From positions 1 through 28,696 of the forward strand of contig DBIS01000069.1 in NCBI GenBank assembly GCA_002296975.1: DNA of 28,696 nucleotides, read 5' to 3'. Of the stretch, positions 27,901-28,696 are shown in pieces. A model generated the notes under the pieces. The model worked only from the letters and a program-made list of their open reading frames with translations, had not been told where the DNA came from and did no database searches. This DNA is from Deltaproteobacteria bacterium UBA796. Its GTDB lineage: Bacteria; Myxococcota_A; UBA796. Position numbers and translations under genes: made by a program. How positions within the stretch are numbered: position 1 is the stretch's first letter; each line of letters starts with the position of its first letter.

Positions 27901-28696
27901 GGCCGAGATTTTTGGTCAAATGCGTGACTTGTACGGCATCGCCCCAGACGAGAGCTTTCGCTTGGCGGACTACCCGACCATTGAAGCTTTGGCCGGATGG
28001 CTCGCGAGCCAACAGGGTGCCACACCAACACAGGCTGCCGCGCCCGCAGCGCCCAAGCAGCCCAAGCAGCCGAAGCCAGACTCATCGGATGTCTTGACGG
28101 CCTTGCTGAAAGTAATCGCAGACAAGACTGGCTATGGCCTCGACGAGCTGGAGTTGGATTTCGAACTCGAGGCCGATTTGGGCATCGACACAGTGAAACA
28201 GGCCGAGATTTTTGGCCAGATGCGCGACCTGTACGGCATTGCCCCAGATGAGAGCTTTCGTTTGGCGGACTATCCGACCATTGAAAGCTTGGCGGGGTGG
28301 CTCGCTGGACAGCGGGGAGACGTCGCAGGTGTCGCAGATGTCGCAGATGTCGCAGATGTCGTGCCGGGTCCCAGTCCCGCACCCACCACCGACGCTGTGG
28401 ACACACCAGAAGTTCTTGACGCCCTGCTAAAAGTGATCGCGGACAAGACCGGGTACGGTGTCGACGAGTTGGAGTTGGACTTTGAACTCGAGGCCGATTT
28501 GGGCATCGACACAGTCAAACAGGCCGAGATTTTTGGTCAAATGCGTGATTTGTATGGCATCGCTCCAGACGAGAATTTTCGTTTGGCGGACTACCCAACC
28601 ATTGAGGGCTTGGCTGGATGGCTAGCGGCTCAGGGCGGAGCCCGTGTGGTGCAGGACGAGGCACCAGTTGAAGAAACTCCTGTCGCTCACACGCCG
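21998..28696 (+). CDS. Type I PKS / PUFA-synthase-like megaenzyme (3' end outside window)
   Basis: 2233 codons are open to the window edge. Residues 1-260 resemble part of a nitronate monooxygenase/PfaD-like barrel (GSEVGGPCGAQPGLALLGAM, AAGAVGVVLSEVLYG, WPAGQG). KS1 (~268-730) has Cys477 (DAACASS), His611 (ECHGTS) and His652 (NIGHLKS). AT (~834-1150) has Ser932 (GHSLGEY) and His1037 in HAFHS, the malonyl-type motif. Carrier 1 lies at ~1208-1290. KS2 (~1395-1861) keeps Cys1607 (IACAST), His1755 (SHETYTP) and His1795 (GHPMGAG). Three tandem carriers follow (1931-2003, 2031-2103, 2138-2210). All four carriers read LGIDTVKQAE, with Thr1244, 1965, 2065 and 2172 in place of the phosphopantetheine Ser. 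It is a lipid or polyketide assembly line; reductive domains may lie beyond the edge. The start has GGAG 6 nt upstream. Confidence 0.9.
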   Translation, partial: MFERAFFCILPAERTSLAKAVMAAGGVPVLDFTASPTVRVPEGAWVRVNTRRSVPGKGPVILSGNHKLPVRNRETWLELTEAGPVPAGFAGAVLRGSEVGGPCGAQPGLALLGAMGLDQKVILDANLSPKDAAAAMAAGAVGVVLSEVLYGLEEMAIPQAFLKKIDRLDFSSTHVVNGFQIVASPLSPILRRLLDGEGFWDLAKNWITVGDSNSVAWPAGQGVVAALPMAAAHPSMSLLIGAYQAALNTPVAAAVVRPVSSPVQASAEPVAIIGLGCRLPGALSVPTFWENLLAGKSAIVEVPKKRWDWRLYWDSDKSVPDKTYAKIGGFLQDFEFNSRRHRIPPNVAKQVAIVQQMTLESVDEALDDAGYGKERDFDRSRVGVILGNSMGGEVTDDYVVRTRVPAFKEALKALPEFAALDGAIQSSILDGFEAGVKDPLPIINEDSMPGELSNVIAGRVANAFDLCGPNFTVDAACASSMAAMQSAVNSLQNGDVDMCITGGADRSMGVPTYTKFCKIGALSPNQSAPFDEDANGFVMGEGAGILVLKRLADARRDGDRVYAVIRGIGASSDGKGKGITAPNPRGQRMALERAYAAAGIDPVDVDLFECHGTSTIVGDKVEVESLNAVIGEGRRGDRGPIRIGSVKSNIGHLKSAAGAASCIKAALSVHHRIFPPSINFKKCRSDVPFDLVPLQVQTTAEPWPDGHVRRVGVSAFGFGGTNFHIVIEEYCPETMGSSTEAVVALPALADRPLPPAVWGLSAMGREGLVSALETGGVGPFDPSAPVRMAAAAGDAETKAAQIERALKVLRKGGSVEILRGRGIYVEETPSDGKVAFLFTGQGSQYIGMGLDLAAHYPLVQATFDEADAVMTPELGRPLTDFIRGQPGLSDEEQFERLRDTEISQPATLTVDIAIMRLLAAHGVVPDMVAGHSLGEYAAAVAAGILSFKDALVAVSARGREMANVEIADKGRMAGIAASVDTVAEVLAEIPGYVVPANKNCATQTVIAGASGAVEAAIEAFVARGITVYPLPVSHAFHSSIVAPASAPLKKVLERLDVRPPQRPITTNVTSRYYPSEPDSREEIIDILAAQVAAPVEWIAQVERMYADGVRIFVECGPKRALSGFVSSILKRRPHRVLYTNHPKRGGLASFQDSLAALTTLGFDIKAEPDTEIPDLFAPVPARLATSDAMRKWSKSATQVTEAPAAHATPFILRAVTEVVADATGYSPEELNLDDELEADLGIDTVKQAEVVAIVRDRFRLEHDPGFRMSAYRTLRDLANYAARRLGSTQPEAIERVLIGTRDVSSRGALPTHQGAGSSSATALSSLAEGALRAGMGTGDADAFAAAVMPAVQGLVTALLHAQPPAKAPPVPAVVAPVALAASTPSSTPPMGSQMRSLPTVVCSGAAIGLPGGKEVFAQDNVERILEGEVRISNLNTATQDVFLAKNVVRLLKDAKTGQGTFQAVTQREDVIRLAGVKAHFDLVGDYGVDPNWVRALDITTQLAFAAGVEALKDAKIPLVQTFHTTKSGKKVSTGWKLPAHMQSTTGVIFASAFPGYDRFAKHIRANGDDGEGRFDRRFLFQVLSMGHSQFAQYIGAQGPNAQSNIACASTTQAVAMASDWIALGRCERVVVIGADDVTSDTMIEWIGTGFLATGAATTSAVVEEAALPFDARRHGMILGMGAVGMVIEAEGATAERGVVPLARLLSSRMANSAFHGTRLNPEHIAGEMDALVAAAVEKAGVSRETFAANAMFMSHETYTPAKGGSAAAEIQSLRRAFGPAASGLVVTNTKGFTGHPMGAGIEDAIVLKALQYGRVPPIPHLKEPDPELGDLTLSKGGPMPLRFGIRLAAGFGSQLALLAWEGIAKGDNRVGDQRKYQAWLSEISGHAAPELVVEKRHLRVVAGLSPKPSEGVSPPAKSKAAPTVPGAPSADVLADLLKVIADKTGYGLDELELDFELEADLGIDTVKQAEIFGQMRDLYGIAPDESFRLADYPTIEALAGWLASQQGATPTQAAAPAAPKQPKQPKPDSSDVLTALLKVIADKTGYGLDELELDFELEADLGIDTVKQAEIFGQMRDLYGIAPDESFRLADYPTIESLAGWLAGQRGDVAGVADVADVADVVPGPSPAPTTDAVDTPEVLDALLKVIADKTGYGVDELELDFELEADLGIDTVKQAEIFGQMRDLYGIAPDENFRLADYPTIEGLAGWLAAQGGARVVQDEAPVEETPVAHTP
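27788..28627 (+). repeat. Three tandem near-identical carrier-domain repeats
   Basis: Three 219-nt units (27788-28006, 28088-28306, 28409-28627) each encode one carrier domain, separated by Pro/Ala-rich linkers. Most differences are silent third-position changes; the protein cores (DLGIDTVKQAEIFGQM) are identical. The first two units are exactly 300 nt apart, the last two 321. This implies recent duplication or ongoing gene conversion inside the megasynthase gene. Confidence 0.9.
28322..28357 (+). repeat. In-frame 9-bp tandem repeat in a carrier linker
   Basis: Four copies of gtcgcagat (the first reads gtcgcaggt) encode VAG-VAD-VAD-VAD in the linker between the third and fourth carrier domains. 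It is a slippage-prone, in-frame minisatellite that would lengthen or shorten the linker by three residues per unit. Confidence 0.88.

Noticed and set aside
27788..28627. Regularly spaced direct repeats that could suggest a repeat array such as CRISPR
   Set aside because: Units are 219 nt, in frame, and encode carrier domains; the 9-bp repeats between them are coding too.

Overview
The window looks like chromosomal DNA from a Gram-negative, Myxococcota-like (former Deltaproteobacteria) bacterium. This is inferred from several things. There is a MopE-type metal-binding lipoprotein and a second lipoprotein ending in a DNDGDGYLDC-type repeat. The F1Fo-ATPase operon has two b-type subunits but no a or c subunit genes. 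PilZ and hybrid-kinase proteins are abundant, and there is a very large type I PKS-like gene. DNA is moderately GC-rich by eye and gene density is high. No tRNA, rRNA, CRISPR array, insertion sequence or prophage gene was seen, and no gene-free stretch exceeds 170 bp.

Layout. 1-801 (-): 5' part of a secreted lipoprotein. 863-2334 (+): ABC-2 exporter pair. 2391-5849: two paralogous PilZ genes (+) flanking an opposite-strand pair (zinc-ribbon membrane protein and an unrecognised protein), then a small outer-membrane-like protein. 5912-11893 (+): ATP synthase operon, b'-b-delta-alpha-gamma-beta-epsilon, possibly preceded by a 30-codon ORF whose stop overlaps the first atp start; it ends in an intrinsic terminator. 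11961-14992 (+): two overlapping histidine ammonia-lyase (HAL/PAL superfamily) genes; the second has lost the serine that forms the MIO cofactor and two catalytic tyrosines. 15161-17041 (+): MopE/beta-helix surface lipoprotein with a strong terminator. 17103-21890 (-): three overlapping signal-transduction genes. 21998-28696 (+, runs off the end): a PKS/PUFA-synthase-like megaenzyme.

The most unusual points are these. (i) A tandem ammonia-lyase pair in which one partner looks like a pseudoenzyme. (ii) A megasynthase in which all four visible carrier domains have Thr (GIDT) where the phosphopantetheine Ser (GIDS) is expected. (iii) Hybrid kinase machinery in which the first kinase module has Glu in place of the phospho-accepting His, encoded with a companion whose receiver and ATPase domains are both degenerate. 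(iv) A PilZ pair in which one copy lacks the Ser of the c-di-GMP-binding DxSxxG motif. All functional statements rest on motif reading by eye; no database search was possible.
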